Below are positions 28,810 through 39,250 of a stretch of DNA of 64,000 bases, in pieces; position 1 is the first letter of the stretch, and every line of letters begins with the position of its first letter. This DNA comes from Snodgrassella communis (lineage in GTDB: Bacteria > Pseudomonadota > Gammaproteobacteria > Burkholderiales > Neisseriaceae): the NCBI RefSeq assembly GCF_914768045.1, contig NZ_CAJZCD010000005.1, forward strand, positions 1-64,000. Direction: 5' to 3'. The position numbers and the translations under genes are program-made. Below the pieces are notes generated by a model. That model was not told where the DNA came from. It searched no databases and saw nothing but the letters and a program-made list of their open reading frames with translations.

Positions 28810-30312
28810 TTAATTCTGTAATACGTAATCTTCTCTGCTGATGCTCCAGCTTTTTTTGCCCAGTCTGTCACTGGTTAGGACAAAGCCTTCGTTGCTTTGT
28901 GCGATGTGATACTGGTTGCCGTTTATGTCTTGTAATTCAAGGCTGCCTGATTCCTGTAGTTGGTCGGGCAGTAAATCTTGGCTTATGGGGTGGACTGGTA
29001 TGAATTTACCTGCTCTCGGGTCAAATCTGAGGTCTATAATGGCACTATCGGGGAAGATGTCGACGCTCCACAGTCGGGTCATGCCTTTTTCAGACAGGGT
29101 GATGAAAAGTTCATTCTTTTCTTCGCCGGTTTCGTTGCCCTCTTCGTCATATTTATTGCGGTAATAAAAGGATACGTCCTGTTCAAAATACTGCTGTGCG
29201 CCCTCTGAATAGTCGAATGAATGGATGAAGTGGTCACCAAATTTAACTTTAGCAATGTTATCTTTGGTTATTTCTTCATCCCGGGTAATGTCCGCGCTTT
29301 TGAGGGCGTAATCTTTAACCAGACCGGCACCGCGTATCAGATCATCCGCAAATTTCCAGCGCGATTCATATACTCGGTAATTATCCGCGGGTAATCCCCA
29401 GTAAACATCTCTTGCGTCAAAGGTGTGGTTATATGCGGAACCGTAAAGAAACGGGTTTTGCGGTGTTTTCCATGTGTAAATTTTTTCCCCGCCCTCGGGA
29501 ATTTTTTTACCTGCATACTGTTCGGTATTCCAAATCAGGCTGTTCAATTTAGAGGAGTTTGGTTTTTTCTCGGTGATGAAGCTGTTTGTTTGTAGAGATA
29601 AGAGGTATATCTCCAGCATTGTATTGCGGGTGTATTTGCTATCTTCGTTTATGTAGAGACAGACAAAATCAAAAATCTGTTTCACTGCTTTTTTGTATTG
29701 GTCACGATTGCTTTCCAGTAAGTCTGCTTTTATCGGGACGGTTGTAAAAAATGCTTTGGCATTTAATGGTTTGGTCTTCAGTATTTTATAGACTACATTT
29801 TGAAGTGTATTATCTTTCTGCCTCAAGTCGTTAATGCGCATAATACGCTTTGGCATACCCGGTAGGGTTAAGGGGGTGTTTAATATATCCAGACTCAAAA
29901 ACCAGCGAACGCTAAAGAAGTCGTTGCCTTGCGTAAGTCCTGCACCGGTTAATACGGCTTCATGATTATTTTTAAGCTGTAATTTGTACCATATGTAATC
30001 ACTGAATTTTTTTACGTTGCTGTCTTTACAAATTTCTGCGCCGGGGTCAAGAAATATGCGCACCTGCCGGCCGCTATTAATGTCAAACAGTCCTTCAATC
30101 GCGCGGGCTACGTCAATCGATGGGTTGCCGGTGCTGTCGTTAAATTGCAATAATCCATAGATATCAAGGCATTTGTTGCTTTCTTGCTTGTCCCCACCAT
30201 ATGGCATCATGGATACGCCGGCACCGCCAAGCAGTCGCGGGCGGTTAGGGGTACGCTCATAGCCGGGGCGGTATTTACCAAACAGTTTACGAAAATCTTC
30301 TTCTAGGCTCAT
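28810..30312 (-). CDS. Phage tail-region protein
   Basis: 500-aa ORF between the tail proteins. Confidence 0.5.
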   Translation of the reverse strand: MSLEEDFRKLFGKYRPGYERTPNRPRLLGGAGVSMMPYGGDKQESNKCLDIYGLLQFNDSTGNPSIDVARAIEGLFDINSGRQVRIFLDPGAEICKDSNVKKFSDYIWYKLQLKNNHEAVLTGAGLTQGNDFFSVRWFLSLDILNTPLTLPGMPKRIMRINDLRQKDNTLQNVVYKILKTKPLNAKAFFTTVPIKADLLESNRDQYKKAVKQIFDFVCLYINEDSKYTRNTMLEIYLLSLQTNSFITEKKPNSSKLNSLIWNTEQYAGKKIPEGGEKIYTWKTPQNPFLYGSAYNHTFDARDVYWGLPADNYRVYESRWKFADDLIRGAGLVKDYALKSADITRDEEITKDNIAKVKFGDHFIHSFDYSEGAQQYFEQDVSFYYRNKYDEEGNETGEEKNELFITLSEKGMTRLWSVDIFPDSAIIDLRFDPRAGKFIPVHPISQDLLPDQLQESGSLELQDINGNQYHIAQSNEGFVLTSDRLGKKSWSISREDYVLQN

Positions 30313-30321
30313 GTTCGATAC

Positions 30322-32532
30322 TCATTTTTTAAGACAGGTTAACCGGGGGAATGGCTCGTTATGCGGTATGGCCAGATTAAGTGTCTGGCCGGCAGCGTTA
30401 ACGTCCAAGGTGTCGGTACTTTTTTCTTCTATGTCAGGCAGGGGCACTCTGAATGCGATGCCGCGCTTCATTTTGTTTCCTTTGTATACATAACCGGTTT
30501 CTTTTCTTACATAGCCATTGCATTCATAGAGTTTGAATTTTGGCTTGCCGATTATGATGGCGTTGCCTTGGTGCTCTTCTTCCTTTTCGTCTTCATCTTT
30601 ATCAGCATTCGGGTCTTGCTCTATCACTTCTACGCCATACGGGACGGTATAGTCTTTCAGGATGAAGTTCTGCTGATATGCTTCACAGGGCAGTTGCGGC
30701 CGCTTCGCTGGTGGCTCTGCTTCGCTGAATGTCTGTTTGCGGCTGCCGGGATTGATGAAGAATTTCCCGGTCAGGGTGGTTTTGCCACGCTTGCTGGTAA
30801 AGTCCCAGCTATGGCTGTATGCGGCTATTTTGACGTTGGCGTTAAAGCGTTTTGTTGCGATATGCGCGGTATGGGTCAGGCTGGCAAAGGGTAGGAATTT
30901 GCAGTCCATGGTGATGCTGTTTTGCCGGTGGCTTTCGAGCATTTTGGTGTAGCCTATCTGTACGGCGACCCGATAGCCGTTGGCAAATTCGCCCGCAATG
31001 ATGTTGTCGATGTTGGTTGTGTAGTCACCATTGGGCTGCTTTGTTCCTTTTGGTCTTTTGTAATGCTTTTCACTGCCCCAGTTTCGGGCGGTCTTATCAT
31101 TATCGCTTTCGTGCTTGATGCTGTAGATAACTTTTTCTTTTTTTTCGCCATGAATGGCAATGGATTCCTGATTCTGTAAGACGATGCTGTACTTTTCGTC
31201 AATTGCCTGTTTCCAGCGACGCATTGCTTTCCATGAGGCAGCCAGTGCGTATAGGTTGCTATCGCTGCCAATCGGAATCTGTACTACGTTGACGATATCA
31301 TGGCCGTTTTCGTCTTTTTCTCCGGTTGGCTGGTAATCGTATTTGTAGTCGGCTGCTTTCCATCTGATGCCATTATAGATGCCCGGTGGCGGGGTGCCTT
31401 TAACCCACCATTCTCCGGTTGTCCAGCCACCACCATTGGCTGCGCTCAGTACATCGGCCAGTTTCGGTGCCGGGCCCTCTGCTGCTACGCGTATGATGTA
31501 GTCAAAATCGCTCATAAAGTTAAGGTAGCGATAGCTGAAGCTGATTTCTCTGTGGATGAGGCGGTCAAACTGGTGATGCAGTTCGATTTCTACCCGGTTG
31601 ACGATGGAAACGGCGCTGCTCATTTCTAATGCCATATTGGCTTCGTAAATATCGCAAGCATTCAGTGTCCAGTCAGGCACTGTTTTAGGCAGCCATGAGG
31701 TCAGATGTGCTTTTCCCTGTGCATCAAAATCAAATGATGCGGGTATGGTGCTTAAGCGGTCAGTGAGCTGTGCATTTTTGGTTTCGTAATTCTGTTCTTC
31801 ACCAAAAATTGATGGCGACCAGTAACCTATGCTGTGAATGGTGTCGATGCTTAATGCTTCGACCGATTTGCTGCGGTCTTTGGTGGCGCTGAGTATGCGC
31901 AGACGGTCTGAATAGTCTATTTTGGGCATGTCTATGATGCCTGAGAATATCGGGTACAGGTATTTGTCTGTCTGTGCGTAAATGACGATCTGCCGGTTAT
32001 AGTACTGGTACAGGTCAATTGCGCCACATGGTTCTCGCAGGGACAGGCTGGCTGTGGCTGATTCGTCTTCGGCAAAGTGAACTTCACAGGTGCGTACGAC
32101 GTTACACAGTTCTATGCCGGCTACAAATATTCTGATGGCGTACTTTTCGCCATCAAAGCCTTTGGCGAAGCGGGCGCGCATATAGCGGTTTGGTACGGGG
32201 TTCAGTACCTGCTGGCCAATCTGTATTAATTCTGTGTCACTTGTGGGCTTAACCATCTGCGCGATACTTAGTAACTCGCCACTGTTATCAACGCAGACGT
32301 GACAGGCAAGTGCCAGTAATTCTCCGGTCTGTTGTCTGCTGTATGCTGTGCAGCCAATGCTGAGTAATTCTGTCCCTGTTTGCCCGGGTGCGGCTTGGGC
32401 GTTCAGGCTGATTTCTGTCGCCAGTAAGGTTGTATTAAGTGAAGATAAGCCCAGCATAAATAATCTTTCTATGGGTGTCCTGATTGCACGATTGTGTCGA
32501 GCATGGTTTCGCTTAATCTGATGCTGATACAC
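30322..32532 (-). CDS. Phage tail (hub/tip-like) protein
   Basis: 736-aa ORF downstream of the tape measure; position fits. Confidence 0.55.
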   Translation of the reverse strand: MYQHQIKRNHARHNRAIRTPIERLFMLGLSSLNTTLLATEISLNAQAAPGQTGTELLSIGCTAYSRQQTGELLALACHVCVDNSGELLSIAQMVKPTSDTELIQIGQQVLNPVPNRYMRARFAKGFDGEKYAIRIFVAGIELCNVVRTCEVHFAEDESATASLSLREPCGAIDLYQYYNRQIVIYAQTDKYLYPIFSGIIDMPKIDYSDRLRILSATKDRSKSVEALSIDTIHSIGYWSPSIFGEEQNYETKNAQLTDRLSTIPASFDFDAQGKAHLTSWLPKTVPDWTLNACDIYEANMALEMSSAVSIVNRVEIELHHQFDRLIHREISFSYRYLNFMSDFDYIIRVAAEGPAPKLADVLSAANGGGWTTGEWWVKGTPPPGIYNGIRWKAADYKYDYQPTGEKDENGHDIVNVVQIPIGSDSNLYALAASWKAMRRWKQAIDEKYSIVLQNQESIAIHGEKKEKVIYSIKHESDNDKTARNWGSEKHYKRPKGTKQPNGDYTTNIDNIIAGEFANGYRVAVQIGYTKMLESHRQNSITMDCKFLPFASLTHTAHIATKRFNANVKIAAYSHSWDFTSKRGKTTLTGKFFINPGSRKQTFSEAEPPAKRPQLPCEAYQQNFILKDYTVPYGVEVIEQDPNADKDEDEKEEEHQGNAIIIGKPKFKLYECNGYVRKETGYVYKGNKMKRGIAFRVPLPDIEEKSTDTLDVNAAGQTLNLAIPHNEPFPRLTCLKK

Positions 32533-33059
32533 GGGTCGCTGCGGTCGCTTCTGGCGTTTTTATCGCTGTTGCTTACGCGGATATAAACGGGTATGGCTTT
32601 CCCCCCTTGCAATTGGTTGCCCAAGCCTAATGCGGCGCCACCGATGGCGGTTTCTAAGCCTTGCTGGGTCAGGGATAGTTTTAGGTCGGCAGCTTTAAAT
32701 TTTGCGCCCAGATTAGTAAATCTGGCACTGCCGGAAGTGCATTGTTTGTTAACGGCGATGCCCCAGACCGGTTCAGTTTTGCCGGTCTGCCCTGCCTGTA
32801 CGCATTGATACATGTAACCATTAGCAACCGGCGGTTCTACGATTTGCCCGAAGCTATAGTTTTCTTCTGGCTGCCATGCTTTCAGACGGCTAAACGGAAT
32901 CAGCATGATTTCTCCGGTTTTGGGTGTAAGCATTTCGTGGGTATCAGGGCTGCCAAAGTACAATACAAAATCATTTGTTCCTGTCCCGTTAAAGTCAATC
33001 GGATAGGGGCTGGCTGCTTCATGTGCCATGTTGGAATCTGTATATAGGGTGAATGCCAT
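32469..33059 (-). CDS. Tail-region protein, paralogue of 28143-28724
   Basis: See 28143-28724. Confidence 0.6.
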   Translation of the reverse strand: MAFTLYTDSNMAHEAASPYPIDFNGTGTNDFVLYFGSPDTHEMLTPKTGEIMLIPFSRLKAWQPEENYSFGQIVEPPVANGYMYQCVQAGQTGKTEPVWGIAVNKQCTSGSARFTNLGAKFKAADLKLSLTQQGLETAIGGAALGLGNQLQGGKAIPVYIRVSNSDKNARSDRSDPCISIRLSETMLDTIVQSGHP

Positions 33060-33097
33060 AAAAAAACCTTATTAAAAAACCGGCCATGTGGCCGGTG

Positions 33098-36000
33098 TTA
33101 TCTCAAATCATTAGCAACGTCGTGTAATGTTCTTTTCCAGAACTCTTTAAATTGTTTGACGCCCTCTGGTGTATCAACGAGGGCTTTAAAGGTTACGTTT
33201 TTGTTACCATTGCTTAGCTCCACTTTGATTGCCTCGGTGACTTTAATCATGTCATTAATATCCTTGCCGCTGGCTTTGCGCTCGCCAAATCCGGCCGGCG
33301 GTGTCGGGGCAGTCATTTGGTTAACATCCGGTACGGCTGGCCGGCGACCGCTGCCAAGGGAAATGCCGCCTATGCCCGCCTCTTCCGCTCGCTTCTTTTT
33401 CCAGTAGGCTTCTTCGCGCTCGCGGTACTCTTTACTGAAGATGCTAATCGGTTTGTTGGCTGTGTCTGTGCGCCCGCCGTTCTTTAATGTTTCTGCTGCC
33501 TCGGATAAATCCTGTGCGGCCGATTTGGTATCTTTCTGCGCTTCATCAAATGCTTTAATCTGTCTGAGCATGGCCTCGGCATGACGCAACTGTTCCGGTG
33601 TGGCGCCATCCCTGCGCAGGTTGTATAGCTGGCGCTGCATGGCATCCATGCCCAGTGTGGCCACCTGTTCTTTTAAACCCTCCAGTGTGGTCAGAACAGA
33701 TTTCTGTTTCTGTATCTGTTCGGTTAAGGCATTAAGTGCCTGCGCCTGCCGTATCTGCTCATTGGTGGCATGTGTCAGCCCCAGCCGGAAAGCAATCAGG
33801 CCGTTTTTACCGCCGAGAAGTTCGGCCTTGGCTTCCTGTGCCTGCTGTACCATGTCTTTCAGGGTTTGCTGATTCTGTGCCTGCTCCCGGTATAGTTTGC
33901 TTTGTGCCATGTACTGCTTGGCCTGCTCCAGTTGTGCGCTGGTGGCATTTTTGGCAGATAGCTGAAACAGTACCAATCCCTCTCTGCCACCCTGTAACTC
34001 TGCTTTGGCTTCATCGGCACTTTTGCCGAGTGATTGCAGGGTGTCAGATACCGATTTAATGTTGTCAATCTGCTTTTGCAGACTTTCGTTCTTCAATAGG
34101 GACTGGGTGTATTCGTTTAATTCCTTATCTTTACCTTTTAACTGGCCGGTGCCGGCTTTGGCCACCTCTGCGGCGACTTTTGCCGACATGCCGCCAGCCA
34201 TTAACTCTTTCTGCTTTTCCAGCAGCTCATTGCTTTGCTTTTGCGAATCAATTAACTTCTGAAAAGCTGCGTTTACTTTGTTTACCGCATCAGTAGCTGC
34301 CTGTTCTTTTTCCTCCGCGGTTTCGAACAGTGGTACATTTTTGCCATAGGCGTTAAGCTCTTTGCCATACTGAGCCACCTGTTTGCGTAGCTGGTCTTGT
34401 TTGTATATTGCCTCCTCAATGGCTTTTGCGGATTTAGAACCCGGTTTTATATCGAGCAGTTTGAATATTTCATCTTTTGCCTGCTCCGCTGTTATTTCAC
34501 AATTTTTTAATTTCTCTTCTATCTGCGCAATTTCTTTCCGCGCCATATCCAACCGCATTTGCGATACATCCGGTCTGTGAAACGGGGACGCATATGTATC
34601 CACGGATTTAGCGACCATTCCACCGATCGCCTTGTCTCTTTGCTTGATAGTGTCGTTATAGTTTTTTTCCGCCTGATTTCGCAGATGCGTTTTTTCTGTC
34701 GTATCCGCAGCGGCATATTTTTGTCTTAGCTCTTCTAAAGTCCCGATTTGTGTTCGCAGGGAATTGGTGGCGACATCAGTGGCTTTGCTGATTTCATAAT
34801 AAGTAAACGCTGCCATTGCCAAACCGGCAACCAAACCAACCCAGCCACCTTTTGCCATACCAGCAACACTGCTGATTGCGCTTGCTGCTCCGGCTGCACC
34901 AGTGACTGCACCAGTGACTGCACCAGTGACTGCACCAGTGGCTGACGTGCCGGCACTGCTCGCCTTAGCTGCCGCCAGAAATTTAGCTGCGGCTGCCTCT
35001 TTCAGCATGGCTGCGGTAGATTTTTCTGATGCGGCAATTTCGGCGTATTTACGGATAATCACTGCCGTAATAGAGGCGGCATATTTTCCGGTATAGACAG
35101 CAGCCACGGTGCCAACAATGGTGGCAACCACGCCCAGATGATTCCCCAGCCACTCAAGCACAGCACCGGCTTTCTGGCTGGCACCGGTGGTTTCATTCAG
35201 TGCGCCGACAAAGGTCATGACTTGGTTTTTAAGGGTCGTCACCGACTGGCCAATGGTCTTGTCCATTTTGCCAAATTGCGCATCAACGGCTGTCGATTGT
35301 TTCAATATGGCATTGGCCACAGCCTCGGATGTCAGCTTGCCCTCGGCCGCCAGTGTGCGCAATTGCCCGACTGTAACCCCTAATCCTTTGGCTATTGTCT
35401 GCGCCAGCCCGGGTGCCTGCTCCAGTACGGAGTTTAATTCCTCACCACGCAATGTGCCTGATGCGAATGCCTGTGATAACTGCACCAGTGCTGCCGCCTG
35501 TGATTCAGCTGAGCCACCACCGATTACCATCGCTTTGTTGATGGTATCAGTCAGTTTTAACAGTTTGCTGCCGCTGATTCCGATCTGATTCTGCGACATG
35601 GCCAGCTTGTTATACAGTTCGGCCACGGTGCCCAGCGACTGGCCGGTTTTATTGGCACTGGCGATTAGCTGGCTGCGCACCTGCGTTAATTCGGCAGTGG
35701 AATCAATCACCAGCTTCAAGCGGTTGTTTACCGTTGTCCATTCATCTGCTATGCCAGATAGCTGCTTCACGCTGCCGATGCCCAGCATGGCTACAGCCAG
35801 ATGCTTCACTTTAACTGCGGCGGCATCAAGCTTGGCATTAAATTCAGTCAGGCTTTTGACATCAACGTCGCCTACCTTTACGGCAACCGGATTCATTGAA
35901 TCCATCTTTGCTGTCAGGGGCGCGGCGCGTTTAACTGGCTCCGGTGCGGCCGGTTGCGCTTTTCTCATTGCAGCAAGTGCTGCTTCTTCCGCTTTCAGCT

Positions 36001-36370
36001 CACGCGTCCTGATTGTAGCAAGCGATAATAATTCGTTTTGCTTACCAAATTTAATCAGATGGGCGTTTAAACCCGCAGAATTGTTCTGATACTCGTCGCC
36101 TACCTTTTTCAGTTCTTCCTTGTACTTGCGTACGGATACAGCGGTCTGTTTAAATGCGTCCACCTGCTCCATGGTGACGCCCAGATTTAACAGGGTCTGC
36201 GCCCTTGTTGCGATGGTGGCATCGGTTAAGCCATTGATACTGCGGGCAGATGTCTGATACGCACGCGTCAGTGCCTGAGCAGATTTTTTGGCCTGCTCTT
36301 CCGTGCTGCGTATACCGGCAATAAACCCGCGTGCGTCAAGGCCAAACCCTATGGTTAAATCATCAGACAT
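33098..36370 (-). CDS. Tail tape-measure protein
   Basis: 1090 aa; EWTTVNNRLKLV.DSTAELTQVRSQLIASANKTGQSLGTVAELYNKLA, LRGEELNSVLEQAPGLAQTIAKGLGVTVGQLR.LAAEGKLTSE. Confidence 0.92.
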   Translation of the reverse strand: MSDDLTIGFGLDARGFIAGIRSTEEQAKKSAQALTRAYQTSARSINGLTDATIATRAQTLLNLGVTMEQVDAFKQTAVSVRKYKEELKKVGDEYQNNSAGLNAHLIKFGKQNELLSLATIRTRELKAEEAALAAMRKAQPAAPEPVKRAAPLTAKMDSMNPVAVKVGDVDVKSLTEFNAKLDAAAVKVKHLAVAMLGIGSVKQLSGIADEWTTVNNRLKLVIDSTAELTQVRSQLIASANKTGQSLGTVAELYNKLAMSQNQIGISGSKLLKLTDTINKAMVIGGGSAESQAAALVQLSQAFASGTLRGEELNSVLEQAPGLAQTIAKGLGVTVGQLRTLAAEGKLTSEAVANAILKQSTAVDAQFGKMDKTIGQSVTTLKNQVMTFVGALNETTGASQKAGAVLEWLGNHLGVVATIVGTVAAVYTGKYAASITAVIIRKYAEIAASEKSTAAMLKEAAAAKFLAAAKASSAGTSATGAVTGAVTGAVTGAAGAASAISSVAGMAKGGWVGLVAGLAMAAFTYYEISKATDVATNSLRTQIGTLEELRQKYAAADTTEKTHLRNQAEKNYNDTIKQRDKAIGGMVAKSVDTYASPFHRPDVSQMRLDMARKEIAQIEEKLKNCEITAEQAKDEIFKLLDIKPGSKSAKAIEEAIYKQDQLRKQVAQYGKELNAYGKNVPLFETAEEKEQAATDAVNKVNAAFQKLIDSQKQSNELLEKQKELMAGGMSAKVAAEVAKAGTGQLKGKDKELNEYTQSLLKNESLQKQIDNIKSVSDTLQSLGKSADEAKAELQGGREGLVLFQLSAKNATSAQLEQAKQYMAQSKLYREQAQNQQTLKDMVQQAQEAKAELLGGKNGLIAFRLGLTHATNEQIRQAQALNALTEQIQKQKSVLTTLEGLKEQVATLGMDAMQRQLYNLRRDGATPEQLRHAEAMLRQIKAFDEAQKDTKSAAQDLSEAAETLKNGGRTDTANKPISIFSKEYREREEAYWKKKRAEEAGIGGISLGSGRRPAVPDVNQMTAPTPPAGFGERKASGKDINDMIKVTEAIKVELSNGNKNVTFKALVDTPEGVKQFKEFWKRTLHDVANDLR

Positions 36371-36650
36371 AACTACACCTTTATTCCTACCATTTATCTA
36401 GCGGGCAATGCAATCCCCAGATTTTTGCTTTCGGCTTTATAAAACAGCCACAGCGAAGACATCGGTCAAGCATATGCACCGGCGCACCGGGCGGGGTATC
36501 TGTTACCCAGCGGTTGATTTCTGTGCATGTCGCACAAATAGCCTGTTTCCGCTCATAATTGCTGCTGCTGTCGCGCTGTGCCTGTGTGCCCTGATTACAA
36601 TCGCATCCCATAAATAACCCATAAAAAACAGCGGCACTTGTCCGCTGTAC

Positions 36651-36958
36651 TTAATCATCCAAACCGTCCAGAAACGCATCAATCTCATCTGCATCATCAT
36701 CCGCAACATTGTGGCACTCAATTTCATCATCGGCCAAATCTGGCAATAGCAAATCATGCAGCTGTAATTCCTCATTGCCAGCAGCGCGCGCCGTAATTAA
36801 CGTGTTATAGGCCAGATACTGCTCGGTGCGCCATTGTGGGAAACCAAAGCGGTGGTAATAATTCAGATAACGGTTAAATTCGCTTACCGGCCAGTCGTCA
36901 ATCTCACTGGCCGGAATATGCAATAAAAAAGACAGTTCAATTATGAATTTTTCGCGTC
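36651..36958 (-). CDS. Tail assembly chaperone second frame (GT-like, frameshift candidate)
   Basis: Frame open upstream of the TTG at 36923: REKFIIELSFLLHIPASEIDDWPVSEFNRYLNYYHRFGFPQWRTEQYLAYNTLI; overlaps the end of 36941-37336. Confidence 0.55.
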
Positions 36959-37336
36959 TTGTGATTGCTTTTTTAGCCCTGCATCTCCGTTAATCAGGAA
37001 GAAATGATCCTGCACGGCAGCCAGTACTTTGCTAGGCAAATCAGCCAGAAATTCCAAATCTTCACGGTCATCCGGATAAAACATGGACTTGCCCTCCCGG
37101 TCAACAATCATCAGCGCTTTTTCACGCACACCGTTTAAACCATCGTCGTACCCACTTTCGAATTCACTGCAACGCTGGAAAAAATCGGTCATTTCGCGCA
37201 CATTGAGCATCTTCACATATAGATGTTTATCGTACGGGGCAATGTCCGGTACCTCACTGATTACGTCCTTTCTCATGTATCGGCGTGCAGAATCGATAAA
37301 GGCTTTTTTGTTCGGGGTATCTGCTGTGCTGGTCAT
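36941..37336 (-). CDS. Tail assembly chaperone (G-like)
   Basis: 131 aa between the major tail protein and the tape measure. Confidence 0.6.
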   Translation of the reverse strand: MTSTADTPNKKAFIDSARRYMRKDVISEVPDIAPYDKHLYVKMLNVREMTDFFQRCSEFESGYDDGLNGVREKALMIVDREGKSMFYPDDREDLEFLADLPSKVLAAVQDHFFLINGDAGLKKQSQDAKNS

Positions 37337-37337
37337 C

Positions 37338-38024
37338 TTATTTTACTCCTGTTGTGGTATCTAATTTACGGCTACGCCCGTTAATTTGCAGCTCCATGGC
37401 AAACTGCCACTTGTCGCCACTCTTGCCGTCCCAGTCCAAGCTGGTAATTTTTACCTGATAACCGCGCATATACTTACTGCCTCTGGGCTTCAAGGTAAAA
37501 AATATGGTTTCCAGCTCCTCGGCCATCTCTTCCAGAAAATCTTGCACTGCCTTGTCCGGTGTCCACAGACCAGACAGGCTGATGGTGCCCGGCTCTTTTT
37601 CCAGCTCAGTCACACTGCCCTCATCGCAGATGGTGGTCGCATCAATTGTTTTGGTCTTGAGTGCCGCTATCTTGACACTGGTGGCATCGCAAAAGAGGTA
37701 ACCCTTGACGGTGGTAAATTTGGCATCGGTCACGGTACCGATATCCTCACCATTGAGCGTCATCAGCGCAAAGGTGTCTTCATTGCTTACGCTCACTAGG
37801 TAATAACCATTAATTGCCTCATTTTCAACGCTCTCAACCCAAATCACATCACTGGTTTTCAGGCCGTGCCCCACCGCAGTGGCAATGGCCGGTTTGGTAT
37901 TGGACAAGGCGGTGATTTCCTTAGTTGGCGTCTCGGGTAAATCATAAAAATACGTGCGGCTATTAAAACTCATCCCACGCTTTGAACTTCTCTTAGCTAC
38001 TGGTTGCCCTTGTGCTTTTGCCAT
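37338..38024 (-). CDS. Major tail (tube) protein
   Basis: 228 aa; FNSRTYFYDLPETPTKEITALSNTKPAIATAVGHGLKTSDVIWVESV; syntenic position. Confidence 0.7.
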   Translation of the reverse strand: MAKAQGQPVAKRSSKRGMSFNSRTYFYDLPETPTKEITALSNTKPAIATAVGHGLKTSDVIWVESVENEAINGYYLVSVSNEDTFALMTLNGEDIGTVTDAKFTTVKGYLFCDATSVKIAALKTKTIDATTICDEGSVTELEKEPGTISLSGLWTPDKAVQDFLEEMAEELETIFFTLKPRGSKYMRGYQVKITSLDWDGKSGDKWQFAMELQINGRSRKLDTTTGVK

Positions 38025-38079
38025 AACAAAACTCCATAAAAAAAGCCACGGATAACCGTGGCCTGTATCAAAACAATTG

Positions 38080-38436
38080 TCAGTTAATCAGATAATCAAA
38101 AGTTGCCTGATACTTCTTTCTGTCAATATCGTAAGAAAAAAACGGTGCCGTTTTCAACTGGCAATCAATTTCCTCACTATCCTGTATTAAATCCATTGCC
38201 TCCTGCACACAATGCGCGCGCTCCTGCGGTGTATTGGCATAAATATCCACCTGCACCCGCGGATTAAAAGCCTGATAACAGTTTGTCGCCTCCACTTGCC
38301 CGGAAATAACGCTATAACGCATGGCTGGCCACATAGCCGGGTCAGCAGCATTGTTCTGCACCGGTATCAGGTCAGGATAAACACGCCCGCCACACAAATC
38401 CTTTATCAGGCTGTAAAAAATAGCTATTTCTTCCAT
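38080..38436 (-). CDS. DUF3168-like tail completion protein
   Basis: PAMRYSVISGQVEATNCYQAFNPRVQVDIYA; syntenic. Confidence 0.7.
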   Translation of the reverse strand: MEEIAIFYSLIKDLCGGRVYPDLIPVQNNAADPAMWPAMRYSVISGQVEATNCYQAFNPRVQVDIYANTPQERAHCVQEAMDLIQDSEEIDCQLKTAPFFSYDIDRKKYQATFDYLIN

Positions 38437-38906
38437 TCTTTCCGCACTTCTGTCATCAATATCTTTGTAGCTGCCTTTTTCGCCTCTCCTCGCTTATTAT
38501 CGAAAGCCGGACGCATAAACGGGTGCGGCTGTGGCATATTAATACCGTATTCTATAAAAGCAGCGATTTGCTTTGCGCCTTTGGGGATTTCTTTAGAATT
38601 AGAAACCGTTACAATATGCTTGGAAGTCAGTCCACGCCGTTCTGATGCGGGTATGCGTTTCATGATAATGCTGCGCCCGACATGACCGGGCTTCACTACT
38701 GTACAGGTTTTGCCCCCCTTGCCGTCACTGTTATAAACCTTGTACGAGTTTGGTGCTTTGTAGGCGATGGCTTTCGCCTCGTCCCGGATAATAGCAGTCC
38801 CTCGGCCGGTAGCTTTTTTAGCCACCTCTTCCTGCACGGCGTTCCCCAGCTTCCGTAATCGTTTTTGCAGCTTATCTAATCCATTGATTTTAATATTGAA
38901 CGACAT
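38424..38906 (-). CDS. HK97 gp10-like head-tail protein
   Basis: MSFNIKINGLDKLQKRLRKLGNAVQEEVAKKATGRG...HPFMRPAFD. Confidence 0.8.
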   Translation of the reverse strand: MSFNIKINGLDKLQKRLRKLGNAVQEEVAKKATGRGTAIIRDEAKAIAYKAPNSYKVYNSDGKGGKTCTVVKPGHVGRSIIMKRIPASERRGLTSKHIVTVSNSKEIPKGAKQIAAFIEYGINMPQPHPFMRPAFDNKRGEAKKAATKILMTEVRKEWKK

Positions 38907-38908
38907 AA

Positions 38909-39250
38909 TTACCCCTCATTTATACCAGTCACGCAAGGCAAATTAATAACTTCCGGGTGAACCGAATCGGGTAACACCGCCTGAATATTGAAAATACTGC
39001 CTTTGTACATAATCCGGTATTCCGGCGTAATGTTGGCTGTCAGTTTGCTTGTGCGCACCTGTATCGACACGGTACAACTTGCCGAATCCAGCCCGTTCTT
39101 AACAAATTCACGCCCAGACAGATAGGACATGTTTGCCCATACCTTGCCAACATCAACCCAGTTTTTTTCAATATCTCCCAGAGTGCCCTTGCTGATTTCC
39201 GGGCGTTGAATCAATACCCGTTTATCAAGTTTGCCTGCCGCAATACTCAT
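38909..39250 (-). CDS. Phage head closure / head-tail adaptor
   Basis: MSIAAGKLDKRVLIQRPEISKGTLGDIEKNWVDVGKVWANMSYLSGREF; internal ATG start preferred over the 39310 start. Confidence 0.8.
   Translation of the reverse strand: MSIAAGKLDKRVLIQRPEISKGTLGDIEKNWVDVGKVWANMSYLSGREFVKNGLDSASCTVSIQVRTSKLTANITPEYRIMYKGSIFNIQAVLPDSVHPEVINLPCVTGINEG

Noticed and set aside
30361-31629. + strand ORFs opposite tail genes (30361-30894, 31300-31629, 35598-36089)
   Set aside because: Antisense to strong minus-strand phage genes with no recognisable family or RBS
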